A stretch of 64,000 nucleotides of DNA from Rosa chinensis. Taxonomy: Eukaryota; Streptophyta; Magnoliopsida; Rosales; Rosaceae. The stretch is from NCBI RefSeq assembly GCF_002994745.2, contig NC_037089.1, positions 83,042,347-83,106,346 of the forward strand, in the 5' to 3' direction. The notes beneath the pieces were generated by a model. It worked only from the letters and a program-made list of their open reading frames with translations, was not told the DNA's origin and did not search any database. Every line of letters starts with the position of its first letter. Within the stretch, counting starts at the first letter, position 1. Below, in pieces: positions 23,734 through 35,317 of this stretch. Both the position numbers and the translations under genes were made by a program.

Positions 23734-24516
23734 CTAGTTCTTATAGCCAGTGCAGTCCTTTTTCATGTGTCCTACTCTTTTGCAAAAGTAGCACTTGAAC
23801 TTGAATGTCCAGTTTTCCTTGGCCACTGCAGCTGTTAAACTCTTAGTTATGGCTTTAGTAGGCTTGAGCTTGTTCTGGGGCTTTTTCTTCTTAGGCTTCT
23901 CTATGAGGTTTATGGCTGTAGCAAGTTCTTTTTCTTCCTTGATCCTAGCTTCCTCATCCACACAGATGTATATAAGTTCATCTAGAGTCCAGTTTCCCTT
24001 TTGAGAATTGTAACTGGTTCTAAGATGACTAAAACTATTAGGTAGGGAATGCAGTGCATAATGCACCATCTGCTCATCCCTAACCCCCATCAAGAGCTCC
24101 CTAAGTCTGCCATTTATATTGATCATCTTCATAATATGCTCTCTAACTCCCCCTAAACCAATGTACTTCAAATCATGAAACTCCTTGGTTAGCCTAGCTG
24201 CTTCTGCTTTTTCACTTTCTTTAAACTTAGCACCTATGAGTTCCAAAAAATCTGATGCTAGCTCAGGCTCTTCTATACTTCCCCTGACAGTTTTAGACAT
24301 AGATGTTCGGATGAGGTTCTTAGCCATTCTATTGGATCTATGCCACTTCTTGTAAAGATTAGTTTCTTTCTTGGTGCTTTTATCATTCAACTTTGCAAGC
24401 TTATCCTCAGTAAAGCAATAGTCTATGTTTTCATGCATTCCCATATAGTTCTTTACAGAATCTAGCCAAGCTCTATAGTTGGTTCCAGTTAGCATCAAGA
24501 CACTGTTCAAGTTCAT
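23734..24516 (-). CDS. Copia gag polyprotein region
   Basis: 260-residue frame. The N-terminal LTGTNYRAWLDSVKNYM fits the Copia gag family (UBN2-type), and a CCHC zinc knuckle CYFCKRVGHMKKDC lies near the C-terminus; gag packages element RNA. The frame ends at a TAG (23734-23736), but the same frame continues as LAKKGK into the protease. In related elements this place usually encodes a continuous gag-pol, so the TAG is probably a Trp codon changed by one base. Confidence 0.85.
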   Translation of the reverse strand: MNLNSVLMLTGTNYRAWLDSVKNYMGMHENIDYCFTEDKLAKLNDKSTKKETNLYKKWHRSNRMAKNLIRTSMSKTVRGSIEEPELASDFLELIGAKFKESEKAEAARLTKEFHDLKYIGLGGVREHIMKMININGRLRELLMGVRDEQMVHYALHSLPNSFSHLRTSYNSQKGNWTLDELIYICVDEEARIKEEKELATAINLIEKPKKKKPQNKLKPTKAITKSLTAAVAKENWTFKFKCYFCKRVGHMKKDCTGYKN

Positions 24517-24954
24517 GTAATAGTTACCTAAGGAGCAAAAACAAAATTCATGTGAGTTCTCAATTTGTAAAGAAAATAACTTTAAGTTTTCTGTGTTTTA
24601 TTAAGCTTTAAGCAACCAAAAACAAGAACAGTTCAAAGAGAGTTCATACAAAAAACTTAATCAATCCATACTTGCATTCATGTCAGTCCATAACAAAAAC
24701 AATGTTAAGCAACACTTTTGAGCAGAAGCATAACATCCTGGATTTCTTTATCAATATGCCATGTTCAATGAAAACAAGTTATCCAAAGAAATTTATCCAC
24801 ATCTTTAGACAGAAGAAAAATTTCTAAGTATCCGTATTTATTTTCATCAAGCATGCATACTGCTGTTTTGTATTCTAAAACCATACTTGACCACTTCTTT
24901 GGAAGATAAAATTGAAGCATAGTTTTAAAACACAAAATACAATTTCAGTTTTGT

Positions 24955-25033
24955 TACTCGATCAGGTACAGTTACTTGATCAGTTACTTGGTCAGGTACC
25001 TGATCAGTTACTTGGTCAGGTAGCTGATCTGTG
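24955..25033. repeat. Same 12-bp-type minisatellite in the Copia leader
   Basis: About six units of GTTACTTGATCA/GGTACCTGATCA type in untranslated leader sequence, matching the pol-linker repeat. A single further unit sits at about 25759-25778. Confidence 0.8.
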
Positions 25034-25905
25034 TTTTCTGCCAACTACAATGAAGAATTCTTTGTGCATCATAATCACGTATGCCAACAGAAAACCACAA
25101 AACATATGAGCTCTTTTACTTTATATTCTATCCAGATTCATCCTTGTAAGAAAATAAGCTCTTGTATCTATCAACTTTAACAATGTGTAAACAATTTCTG
25201 GGAGATTTTTGTTCTTCATATAGTTTTACACAATCACAGATACAATGCAATACCATCAATCAATTGAACATGCATATCAAATCACAATTACACATTCAAA
25301 CACAATTGTTTCGATTCCAAGAAATCCACAAAACAATCAAAAAATTGTAAATTTCATCCGGTCACCATCTACTCTAGCCTAACGCATGCCTAGAATGCTA
25401 CTAGGGTTCTTGATCACAATCGAAAACTTAATTATCATGGTATGAATCGAAAACAATTTTCACAGAAAAACCTGTTTTTGCTTTTTCCCCAATTTACTGC
25501 AAAAAATCTCAACGGAAGCGTGAATTTGATAACCAGATGCAGCAATCGACTTTATTGGCTTCTTGATTCACAGCAGTTGGGATTTTGAATCCCTTCTCGA
25601 GATGAAAACATCTCGCGCGTTTCCGAATCCAGTCCCAGACCTTCATCTTGATCAAAACTGACCGTTGTGTTACAACGGTCACCTGTTCTTCATGTTTTGG
25701 TCGGGTTTGGGCTTGGATAGTCCGCGTGCTGTGACTGGGCCTAGATTAAATAACTTTACCTTGATCAGTTACTTGACCCGTAAAGCAAAAAACTTTTTTT
25801 ACTTTTATTTTTATTTTTTATGTTTGTTGTGCAAAACCCTAAAACGATTTTCTTGCCAAGCAAAACTAAATTCATATTTTTGTGAGCCTATGCTCTGATA
25901 CCAAT

Positions 25906-26396
25906 TGTAAAACCATATACATGCTCACAATCATATGCATACAAGCTTGACAATAATCACATAAGAATCGAGACTTACCTTCAGCAATTATTGGCATGAT
26001 TCCATCTCTACAACTGCACAACAATGATCACTAGAATATAGCTTTTTGTTGCTTACCAACCTTGCTTCTCAATGGACAGAACTAATACAATAATCGTGGT
26101 GGCAACAGGGACCAATTCATCCATATATATATAGGAGACTTAAACCTCAAGAAACTTCCCATTAAAGCAATCCATATTGGTTTAGGTTTCCTAGTTAGAC
26201 TCTTAATGTAACACTTCATTGTAGTCTTTCTTGCAGACCAAGAACTGGATTACTTACCTTAATGAATTGATACACTCTTTCATTAAGTTACAAGTATTGA
26301 TTTGAGTTTGTGTCCATGTTAAACAAGATTTGACATTTAGCTAATTATCAATATACTTAATGTTAACGTGTGACACGTCCATATTTGATTCTAACA
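25906..26396 (-). repeat. Surviving 5' LTR of the Copia element
   Basis: 491 bp bounded by TG...CA: minus-strand start TGTTAGAATC and end GGTTTTACA, immediately followed by the primer-binding site. A TATATATATA run near 26131 (plus coordinates) may serve as its TATA box. Confidence 0.85.
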
Positions 26397-26459
26397 ATAT
26401 AAACATCTCTTTTTTTGACTTTCAGCTCTTATATTAATAGATCTGTCTTCTGTTAATAC

Positions 26460-27086
26460 TAGGGCTGTCACTCGGACGGTTCTAATCGGTTATAGGTATC
26501 ACCAACTTCAAAACCAAAGTTTTCGGTTTCAAAATTGAGCTACCAATTACCAACCAAAATTTTCGGTTTTTAATCATATCTACTAAATTCGGTATTTCAG
26601 TTTTCGGTATTACCAACTGAAGAACAACTAATTCTTTGTAATATAAATTAGAATGAACAAAATTAGGTTTTTCAATTTTATAACCATAAACTTCATATTT
26701 ATCTACTAATCATAGCTTTCTTTTGTATATATGACATCAAATTTTATCTATTTTCAATAAAACTAGGTTATTTAACAATTTTGGACTAGGTTACTCAAAA
26801 TACATGTACTATTAATTATGTAGTATATTGAGTAATGTTCATACTATTATGAAAACTTTTATGTTTATTTCTTAATATACATGTATGTGTATTGAAAATC
26901 ATAATATATAAAGCTAATATTTAGATAATCGGTAAATTCGGTATTTACCAAAATCAAACCAACTTTTTCTGTAATTTTCGATTTCGGTTTTATCAGTTTC
27001 GGTTACCAAAAAGTCGGTTTACCAAACCTAAAGTATCGGTTGATATTCGGTCGGTTTGAAAATTACCAAACCAAGTGGCAGCCCTA
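26460..27086. mobile_element. hAT-type MITE
   Basis: Starts TAGGGCTGTCACT and ends in the reverse complement of TAGGGCTGCCACTTGG. Flanks are GTTAATAC (26452-26459) and TTTAATAC (27087-27094), an 8-bp target duplication with one mismatch, the size made by hAT transposases. The 627-bp AT-rich interior has no transposase. It lies 64 bp from the Copia LTR. Confidence 0.85.
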
Positions 27087-27094
27087 TTTAATAC

Positions 27095-27859
27095 TCGCTA
27101 GCTATACGTTTCCATTTATAAGGTCCATTTTTAAGGACTTGGTTTCCTTGCATGCAGGTTCATCAGGATTTGATTTCCTTGCTTTTATTTCCCTGTCTAC
27201 TATATATCTTAATCAATACACTTGTTCGCCAGGTAACTGATTAATCAAAACCTTTTCCAAACTAGAGTTATCCAATGACATGATGGGGTTATCTATAAAC
27301 CCAGTTCATCATCAGTGCTTCTTCGAATCAGATTTATAAACACACATCTCTTTCAACCCTGAGAGGCTGAGACCTTTTCTCATTTGGCTAGAAGAAATTC
27401 ATTCAGCGAAAACGACATCAATGCTATAGAACGGAAGTAGTTAAAGATAATAGACAAAACATGTACTCATTTTTTGGGTTCAAAAAGCGCTAATAGATGG
27501 ACAAAACAGCTTTTGTTCATTCCATATTCATATTCCTTTGTCAAAAGCTGAGACAAAACATGATAACAGTAGAATAGTACTAGAACATGATAACAGTAGA
27601 ATAGTACTTACACTACTGTGACAGTGGTGCTAGTCGGCTCAAAATCTAGGCCGGAGGGAATCCACCAGTTCAAAAGTGTGTGTCTAGTGTGACCGGGAGG
27701 GACACTAGCCCAACCCGCAGTTCCTCTTTACTTTTCCTGGGTGTGCATCTTATAGTTCATCCACACCCACATACTATATATCCTATCTAACATACGGCAT
27801 ATCTATATAGTTCACCTGCAGTTCTCCTGTGCATGGAAACATAGACTGCAATGGCTACC
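27095..27859. other. 3' flank of the ANK-CCCH gene
   Basis: Non-coding. It includes a tandem duplication of about 24 bp (ACATGATAACAGTAGAATAG, 27557-27609) and likely the 3' UTR of the minus-strand gene. Confidence 0.5.
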
Positions 27860-30800
27860 TCAGTTACTAGTAAATGGAAGTACTAAATCCATTTTCTGTA
27901 CTTCTGTGTCACACAGCACGCATTTGTGTGGGAAAAGACCAGAAGCCTCTATTGCCCGCAACTTACAGTCAGTGCACCACAGCAAGTGTTTACAAGGGAA
28001 ATTGGCCCATAGCATCTTCTGCTGGTTGCATGCAAAACACCTTCTTACCGATAATCTTTCCTTGTAAATCTGAACGAAGACCATAGAGTTAGATATAGAT
28101 AATATGCAGATGATTCATATAACCCATTAACACGCACTGTAACAGTAAGAACATCAAAATATATCTATTTTGCAGGCCATTGCTCACCTTGTAGAAATCA
28201 AATTCACGAAGGAAGTAGGATTTGCTCCATTTCTTGGACAGGGACTCCAAAACGAGATGCCGTCTTGGATCCCTAATATTTATACTTCCTTTATCCCCCG
28301 CACTGCACTGTCCCTTTTCATTGTCAGTCTCTCCGGCAAGCACGTCAGTTTCTTTCTGACCATAGAATAGAGGATCTGGTTTTAAGAATTGAAGGAACCT
28401 CAGGTGCACACATTGTCCTTTATCCTCTGCAGAGTTCATTTCAGGATACCCAGAGGAGGGTTTCTCTTGCCCATGGCTAGTGACACTTGAGCCAAACTTC
28501 TCACCAGCATTGCAAATGGAAAGGTCCTCAATACAGTTTGAATCACCACTAAAGTCAAGTGAAAGGTCCTGAAGGCACTTTGAATCAGCAGCATTGTCAG
28601 CTGAAATGTCCTGAAGACACTTTGTATCACTAATGCTTTCAATTGTAAGGTTCTGAAAACACTTTGAGTCACTGCCATTGTTAACTGAAAGGTCCTGAAA
28701 ACACTTCGAATGGTCCTGAAGACACTTTGAATCACCACAATCGCCACTTGAGAGGTCCAAAAGACACTTTGTATCACCGCCTTTGACAAGCAGTGCAGAC
28801 AGAGACAGAGTGTGAGGTGTTCTCAGTGTAGGAAGGAGTCGGCGTTGAGGCCTAGAAAATTTTGGCCGGAGGATCACGTGAGTTGGAGTTCCACGTTTGC
28901 AGATGGGGAGAATCTCAACAGTACATAAATCAGAGAAACATTTCACAAAGTCACTGAGCTTAGAGTAGCCCACAGATGAGTGATCCAGTTCTAACCCAAA
29001 TTTAGCCCTGAAGTCAGCTTTTAGAGAAGACAGAGCATAATTTGAATGCTTTGACAGACCTTGTAAGAACCCAGGAAACCACTTCTTGAAAACCTTTAGC
29101 CATGTAGGAGTGCTTGGATCCTCAGAGCTCTTGGTAACTTGAGGTTCAGTGGAACACGCCACTGGTTGTCCAAGGACTAATCTATCAGCCCAAGAACCTT
29201 GTTCAGGGTTATCACCTTCCATAATATTCTCGTTCGACTTCTGCTGTGGAAGCTGATTTTGAATATTCTTATCTTGTTGTCGTTGTTGAGGTGACATCTT
29301 CTCAAACTCAGCTCCCAAAACCAATTTTGGAATTAAACTTTTTATTTCAACTTTCTTGCCTCTCATGGTGATGTAGTGCGCTTGCATAGCTTCTGAAGCA
29401 GATTTCTCCTCTCTGAATGTGACAAAACCAAAGCCTCGAGATTGTATTTTGTTTTCTGTTTGAGTTACAATGACTATAGCATCGTCCACTGATCCAAACT
29501 CCTCTTCACAGAACTTTCCCAAATCATCTGCTTCACAAAGTAAATACAGAACCATGTTAGTCAGAAAAATAAACTTGTACATATCTGTTATTTAGATTAT
29601 TGATCCTGCTAGATAATCATGCTTATTACAACATAAATTATTTTGACAAAAGTTCATAGGTGCATTACCAGAGTCCACTGATGGAGGAAGTCCACCAACA
29701 AAGATTTTGTGTTTGAGTAGTTTAGCAGCAGAAAAATGACTCCGGTCTGCTCCCTCCTTCACTTTCCGAGACTCCTCCTCACAATGTGCATAAAAGCACT
29801 TAGCTCCTCTGACACATCCTCGATGCGAGTCAAAGTACTTACAAACCTCTGCCTTGGTGCTTGAGTTAACATTTCTAGCATTCACAGGCAGTAGAAACTT
29901 GAGAACAATGAACATAGTAAAGATATAAACATGCATGAGTAAATTAATGCCTGCTGACACACAAGCATATAAGACGGAACATTTTTTCTTTTCTCTGAAA
30001 GAGAAAACAAGCAACTGTGATGCATATAAGTTTATAACAATGATTTTACCTTTCATTAGCGGTGTCTTCATCTGTCAACTCTAAAGCCGTACATTTATGT
30101 TGATTGGGGAAAGCGTGATTAACTGCACATGAGAAAGTACAGATGTTAAATCAAATATACAGAAGATGGGTAAAGTTGCTTGATATATTATTTTCACATG
30201 TTTTAATAATGAACTTACTGAGGCTAACAGTGGTTGGGTTCAGCAATATGTAACGCATATCTTGAGAGGTTGCCAGGTCTATAGCTCTTTGCCTACTGGT
30301 ATTTTAAAAGTTTTGCAGAAATTCATGCAGACACATGTACAAAAGAAATGTTAGCATTCAAAGTTTTAACTAAAGAGGCTCTAGAACCCACTACTGGAAA
30401 GATACAAACACAATAGAACTGAAGAAGTTTTTCATTGTTCCTTACCGCAGATTAAGGACTTCACTATTTGCTCCCCAGGTTAAAAGAAGCTCAGTACACT
30501 CCTTACTCTCATTCTTCACAGCGAAAAACAGGGGCGTTTCTTTCATTTCCGTCCTATATTGGACGCCAACTGGGTCTTCCAACAGAAGGACCTGTCAATG
30601 GAAAAAATTCATGGCTACTGAGTTTCATGAAAACTTAAAGGGTGATGTTAACCAATGTATTTCTGGTTGCCAAGCAAGTTGATTTGTTAAGCAAATTGAA
30701 GAAGTAGACGAGGAAACATATGATACCTCAAGTGCCTCTGAATTACCATTACCGGCAGCAATATGAAATGCTGTTAACCCCAATCTATTCCTTTGGCTTA

Positions 30801-30889
30801 CTCGGGCACCATGATCAATAAGAAGCAATACAATTCTGGGGAATGAAAGAATACAAAGTTAGGTAATTAAACCCTCTGCATCAGTGTGC

Positions 30890-30931
<42 letters not shown>

Positions 30932-33284
30932 CTTGATCTGTTGGGGACACAACAATCTGGACAATTTAAGGATCCAATGAAGAGCAGAATTTCCATCTGC
31001 ATCAGCATCATTGACATCTATATTTGTCTTCAAAAGCAGCTGAATAACTGCTTCGTCTCCTCCCTATCAAATTTTTTTCGAATTATGGTTTACGTATCAT
31101 AATATGATCCCAAAGCGACATTGATATAAAGTACTGTATATGATAATTGCTCACTCCATATTTAAAAACAGAGCTCTACAATAGCAAATTTGTTCCCATG
31201 CAACTACTATGCATATTTTCTTGTAGCTACATTATATTCAGAAGCTACCAGTATGGATTAACTATTATGCATGCTGGAGAGTGGAGACAGAACACTTTGA
31301 AGATGAAGAGCTTTTTGTCACTGATCATTCAAAATGCTATTATGATACAATGTGCACAAAAAACACTATTATAATTCAATATATTTTGATTCGCTTCTGC
31401 TACATATTCTGAATGTACCTTTATTTTGCAGGGCACTGTAATCCTAAGTTCTAACAGTGTAGTAAATTGTTTCCATTTAGCCATTTAGGAGACATTATGA
31501 AATGGGAAAGTGCATAGAACCCATTATTAAACGAAAGCAAGAAAACAACAAAGGGAATGAAGAAAACACCAAGACCCATCACCACATTAGGCCAGAAGGA
31601 CCCAATCCCAAACACAATAGAGAAAGAGAACAAGAACTAGATCAATAATTTAGCGGCCAGTAGCAATGTCTATAATTCAATTGGACCATTCTAATCAGAA
31701 AAAACTGCAAAATGAGATTTCTAACACAGGACATATGGAAATGATCAAATTATCGTTCTCTCTCTTCAAATTTTTACACTTTTTTAAACAGTAAGAAAAT
31801 TTCCCTCTGAATATTATTTGAAAACTGAACAGAACGACGGAGTCTCATCTCACCTGAGCTGCACGGATGAGTGGCGAAGTCACCTTCTTGTCCCCACCAC
31901 CGCTGCTCTGAGCTACAGCTCCGAAGAGCTGAAGCAGTTCTATCTCTCGAAGCACGAGCTTCCTCCTCTCCGAGTTTTCCCCCTCCGTAGCCGTGGAGGC
32001 GCGTTTGGCCGCCCTCAACGGCAACGCTGTACGGCCGCCCATGGACAAAGCCTCCCTTATAAGCCATTCGTAGATAGTCAACTTCTCCTTGGTCCCCGAT
32101 TCGGAATCACGCAACTCCAAGACGGAATCGTTAACCTTCTCGGCGGCGACGATGAGCAGCGCCGTCAGAGAAGCTACACGGCCTTTAACGGCGTAACCAT
32201 ACGCCACGTCAGCAATCTCCTTGGTTTTTTCACTCAGAAGTTTAACCGTGCTCAAATCCTGAGATTGATCATTCATGAATCACAATATCAATTAGCGACA
32301 CGTCGTTTTTTAGAGTTGGCAGCTTTTTCTAGCATACCAAACGGGCTTGGTGAAATTTTATTTTCAAATTTTGAAACAAATAGAGACCTTTTCACTCATG
32401 TGAATCACCAAGTCTTCGATGGAGAAATCGTTCGGATTCCAATTCAGATCCATCCTGAAAAGTAAAAAAGTAAAGATTAAATATAGGTAGTAAAACAACA
32501 AGAGCTTGCTTCAATAAATACGAACGGTAAAAAATTTCAAAAGCGAGCTGAAAATGGAAAAAGCAGATTTTCCATTTCAGGCCATTTCTGCAGAGACTTT
32601 AACGGGGATGGAGCACTGCCTTTTAGCCATTTCTGCGTATCAAACGAAAACGACGTCGTGATTTCGACGTTTTGATATTGATTGGCCTTACCTTGTGTCA
32701 CTAAGCGACAACTCCAGTGCTAGCTGTGCCTGACCGTCCTTGGTCCTCAGGTCCGTACGAGCGTGTTTCTTCAGCAAAACCTCCGCGCACCGCGACGCGT
32801 GAGCCGACGCCGCCGTGTGCAGCGGCGATTTTCCCGAGTCGTCGAACTCGTTCACGAGCGGAACTGTCCCGAGTTCGCCGCCGAGAAGCGCGGAGGCGCA
32901 CTCGGCCGAGTCGAAGTTGCAGCAGAGGTGCAGGAGCTTCGACGCCGTCGCTCGGTCCAGCACGTCGCCGCCGGCGAGCCGCTTCGTCTGAGTCAAAAGC
33001 TCGGCCTTGCTGTCGAGATAGACGGCTCTGATCAGACTCGTCTCGGCATCGACCGAGTCGAATCGGTCCGCACTCGCCGCGGCACCGACGGAACACGAAC
33101 CGGCGCTTTCACCGCCATTATAAGAAAAGTAGCTACATTTCGGAGAGGAGTTGAAGAGCTCCGACGCTCCGAAGCTTCGTATTTCCTGCGATTCATCACG
33201 ATTTTGAGTACGAGTTCAAGAAAAATTGAACATTGATTCCATGAAAGTGGAGCTCAGATTAAGTAGAAAACGAACCAGATCCAT
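27860..33284 (-). CDS. Ankyrin-CCCH-RRM-LOTUS-RING protein (putative RNA-binding E3)
   Basis: Twelve exons, all in phase: 33276-33284, 32692-33185, 32388-32454, 32258-31854, 31063-30963, 30835-30727, 30591-30446, 30295-30219, 30122-30050, 29874-29669, 29527-28188, 28069-27860; 1078 residues. Domains: ankyrin repeats (GKSPLHTAASAH near 130; NSALHW, GLTAFHIAAGNGN and ETPLFFAVKNES at about 340-440). A CCCH zinc finger of spacing 8-5-3 follows (CKYFDSHRGCVRGAKCFYAH, about 504-523). Then comes an RRM (KIFVGGLP; RGFGFVTF), a LOTUS/OST-HTH-like domain (YSKLSDFVKCFSDLCTVEI, about 710-790), a repeat region, and a C-terminal C3HC4 RING (CFAC, CKH, CTDC, CVLC). The start uses a 9-bp first exon (M-D-L) before a 90-bp intron; no other in-frame ATG follows the upstream stop. 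The role is probably post-transcriptional, by family inference. Confidence 0.85.
28487..28776 (-). repeat. 45-bp coding minisatellite in the ANK-CCCH gene
   Basis: About six diverged 15-residue units of the type DSKCLQDLSxxNxGD (for example DSKCFQNLTIESISD and DSKCLQDLSLDFSGD), plus one shortened unit (HSKCFQDLS). All stay in frame and lie between the LOTUS-like domain and the RING. Confidence 0.9.
30888..30931. repeat. (TG)n(AG)n microsatellite in an intron
   Basis: A GT/TG run followed by AG units in the intron between exons 4 and 5 of the minus-strand gene. Confidence 0.9.
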
Positions 33285-33399
33285 CTGAAATCGCTAAATT
33301 GAGCTCAGGATTTCGACGACTAACAATGCAGAACACATTTGCAGAGTGATCGAACGGCGTCGCTTCGATCGGCTTAGAAACCCTAGCTTTTACAGGTTC

Positions 33400-33433
33400 T
33401 TCGTCTCTCTCTCTCTCTCTCTCCCTCTCTCTC
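33400..33433. repeat. (CT)n tract in the 5' region of the ANK-CCCH gene
   Basis: CT-rich run on the plus strand, hence (GA)n in the leader or promoter of the minus-strand gene, upstream of the ATG at 33284. Confidence 0.8.
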
Positions 33434-33499
33434 TATCTTTTTTGTCTTCACTATCTGACAGTAACGGAGACACGAAATGGGAGGGAAGCTTTTAGTGGA

Positions 33500-35317
33500 A
33501 CCAGCATTTATACATAGACGCGCGGACGTCAGGATTTAATTAAATTGGTTTAATTACCGTTGTAATTATTTTCTTTTTCTTTTTTCTTGTAATTAGTTAG
33601 ACAAATAGGTCCCGGCCTGGAAAAACCAAGAGATAAAAGCACCAGAAGGGTGCATCAAACTCAGTACATACCAGAGCCTAACTAGCAAATTTGTATCCCA
33701 TTTTAGTCCTGGGTGATTTTTTTTTCTTTGCGTCTTTTACTGTTTTGGACGGTTGTTAATAATGTCAAGTTTCGTCAAACTGCCGTTACTAATATCTCTT
33801 ATTCTCATGTGTAAAGGTTCGGTTCATGTCATAAGTCATCAAATTTAGAAATTTTTAATGTGTAATTGCGTACGTAATTTCGCACTGACTAGTCAACTCG
33901 CAATGTTTCCTGGGAGGTATTTGAAAAAAAACTACGGGGTTGTTGTCGTGAAGTTCAATATGAAGATGGAAACAGTAATTTTCTAAATATTTGTTATTTA
34001 AAACTACGGTAATCAGATTGAGATCAGTTATGTTTTTTATTTGTACTAAGATAAATACGTACCTAAAAAAGAAAAACGTGGAAGATTGTTGGGTACTGTT
34101 GCCATAGCCTAATATTTAAACAAGATATTATACAAAGGAGGACAAGTAGCTCTTACAAGACAAGGTTTGGGGATCGATCTGAAATGCTGAATCAAATGCA
34201 GACTTTGAGTGGGTCTGAGCCTTCAAAATTTGAAGTAGAGCCAAAGTAAATATAGAGACAACCACGCATGGTATCACGACTCTAGTTATGGCAGTTTGGC
34301 AGAAGTGAGACACAATGTAGAACTCTGATATGTACGTACCCTAGTACCTTTGCAATTCCTGGGAGTGTTATATGGATACAAATTTGGAACTTTTTTTTTT
34401 TTTTGGAATGTTGATAGCTTGGAACTTTTACTCTGGCATGGGATCTGGTAAATGTTGAGTGTACTGCAATGCTTATATATAAGTTGGTTATTTTTAGAGA
34501 CAGATTAAGACTAATCTTAAATTCGGTTGATTGGAGCTCAAGAGTCTTCCAAATTTCTTGTGTTCCACCCAATTTTTGTCAAAATTTCCTACTATAGCAC
34601 ACATTTTTCTTTTCCTGAATAGTCCCATTATTTTTTACGGACAAGGTTCATCTTGTTTTTTAAATGCTAGATGGCATAAAAACTCGTTTGTATTACGTAA
34701 CTGAATTTTAAATACATTTTAGTTAGATTTATTTAATTTAAAAAAAAAAACATTATCAAACACAAGAAGTTTGCTACCACACATTAACGGTTTTTTTTTT
34801 TTGTGGGAAACAGAATCAGGTTCCATTAATAACTTATGGCTCCACGTGAGCATTGTCTTTCCGGTTTGTCACCACAATTGTAAAGTGAATGGAGTAGCCT
34901 ATGGTGCACTTTTTGCTGAATTGTGTATATTAGAATGCATTTCCTCAGGTGAGACGCCTGTTATTATTTCAGGTGATTCTCTTGGTGATTATTTTAATTT
35001 GGCGTTAAGGCACTATGTCCCCCTCATGTATTCTATGGTTTCATTAATGAATAAGGCATAAGGCCAGCCGCACTGGCCCTTTTTTCAAAAATAAAATAAA
35101 ATAATATCAACGACCTCACTCTGTCAAGCTAGAGAGATTCAAAAATCCCTCGTATTACAACTCGATGCACAAATCAAACTGCTCAAACCAGAAAGGCAAA
35201 AATATAAAAAATAAAAAAACAAAAGGTAAAAACCCCTCCACTTATCCTACCCTAAATCAAATGAACTAATTTAAGGATAGAATAGGGTTAAGAGTAGAGA
35301 AAAAGAGGTCATTGAAT
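33500..35317. other. Intergenic DNA with one copy of a dispersed duplication
   Basis: No gene recognised. The stretch 34075-34500 resembles 36715-37090 (listed separately). A plus-strand frame at 34771-35061 has no clear family. Confidence 0.5.
34075..34500 (+). repeat. Duplicated segment, copy A
   Basis: Shares collinear blocks with copy B at 36715-37090: GAAGAT...TTGCCATAG, GTAGCTCTTAC, CAAGGTTTGGG, CTTCAAAATTT and AGAGACAACCA, in the same order and at similar spacing. Confidence 0.7.

Larger units (their letters stand above)
21743..26396 (-). mobile_element. Ty1/Copia LTR retrotransposon, 3'-truncated and mutated
   Basis: Read on the minus strand: LTR (25906-26396), primer-binding site TGGTATCAGAGC (complementary to initiator tRNA-Met, 25892-25903), a leader of about 1.4 kb, gag, protease, integrase, and the first residues of reverse transcriptase. 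It then ends at about 21743 beside an F-box pseudogene. The RNase H domain, most of the RT and the second LTR are absent. ATATA directly follows the LTR (26397-26401), a possible half of a 5-bp target duplication. Stops and frameshifts make it inactive. Confidence 0.9.

Noticed and set aside
27610..27850. GC-richer stretch in the 3' flank of the ANK-CCCH gene as a retroposon
   Set aside because: No tail, box motifs or duplications could be defined.
28436..28789. 117-codon repetitive frame reading SVFRTFQLT units
   Set aside because: Alternative frame of the coding minisatellite; the real frame is set by the RRM and LOTUS-like domains upstream.
31818..32465. 215-codon plus-strand frame
   Set aside because: It is the antisense of two real exons of the ANK-CCCH gene and has no family similarity.
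32701..33236. Several long plus- and minus-strand frames in GC-rich DNA
   Set aside because: Out-of-frame shadows of exon 2 of the ANK-CCCH gene; GC richness removes stops.
34771..35061. Plus-strand frame vaguely like an RNase H fragment
   Set aside because: No catalytic residues or conserved motif could be placed; short and isolated.
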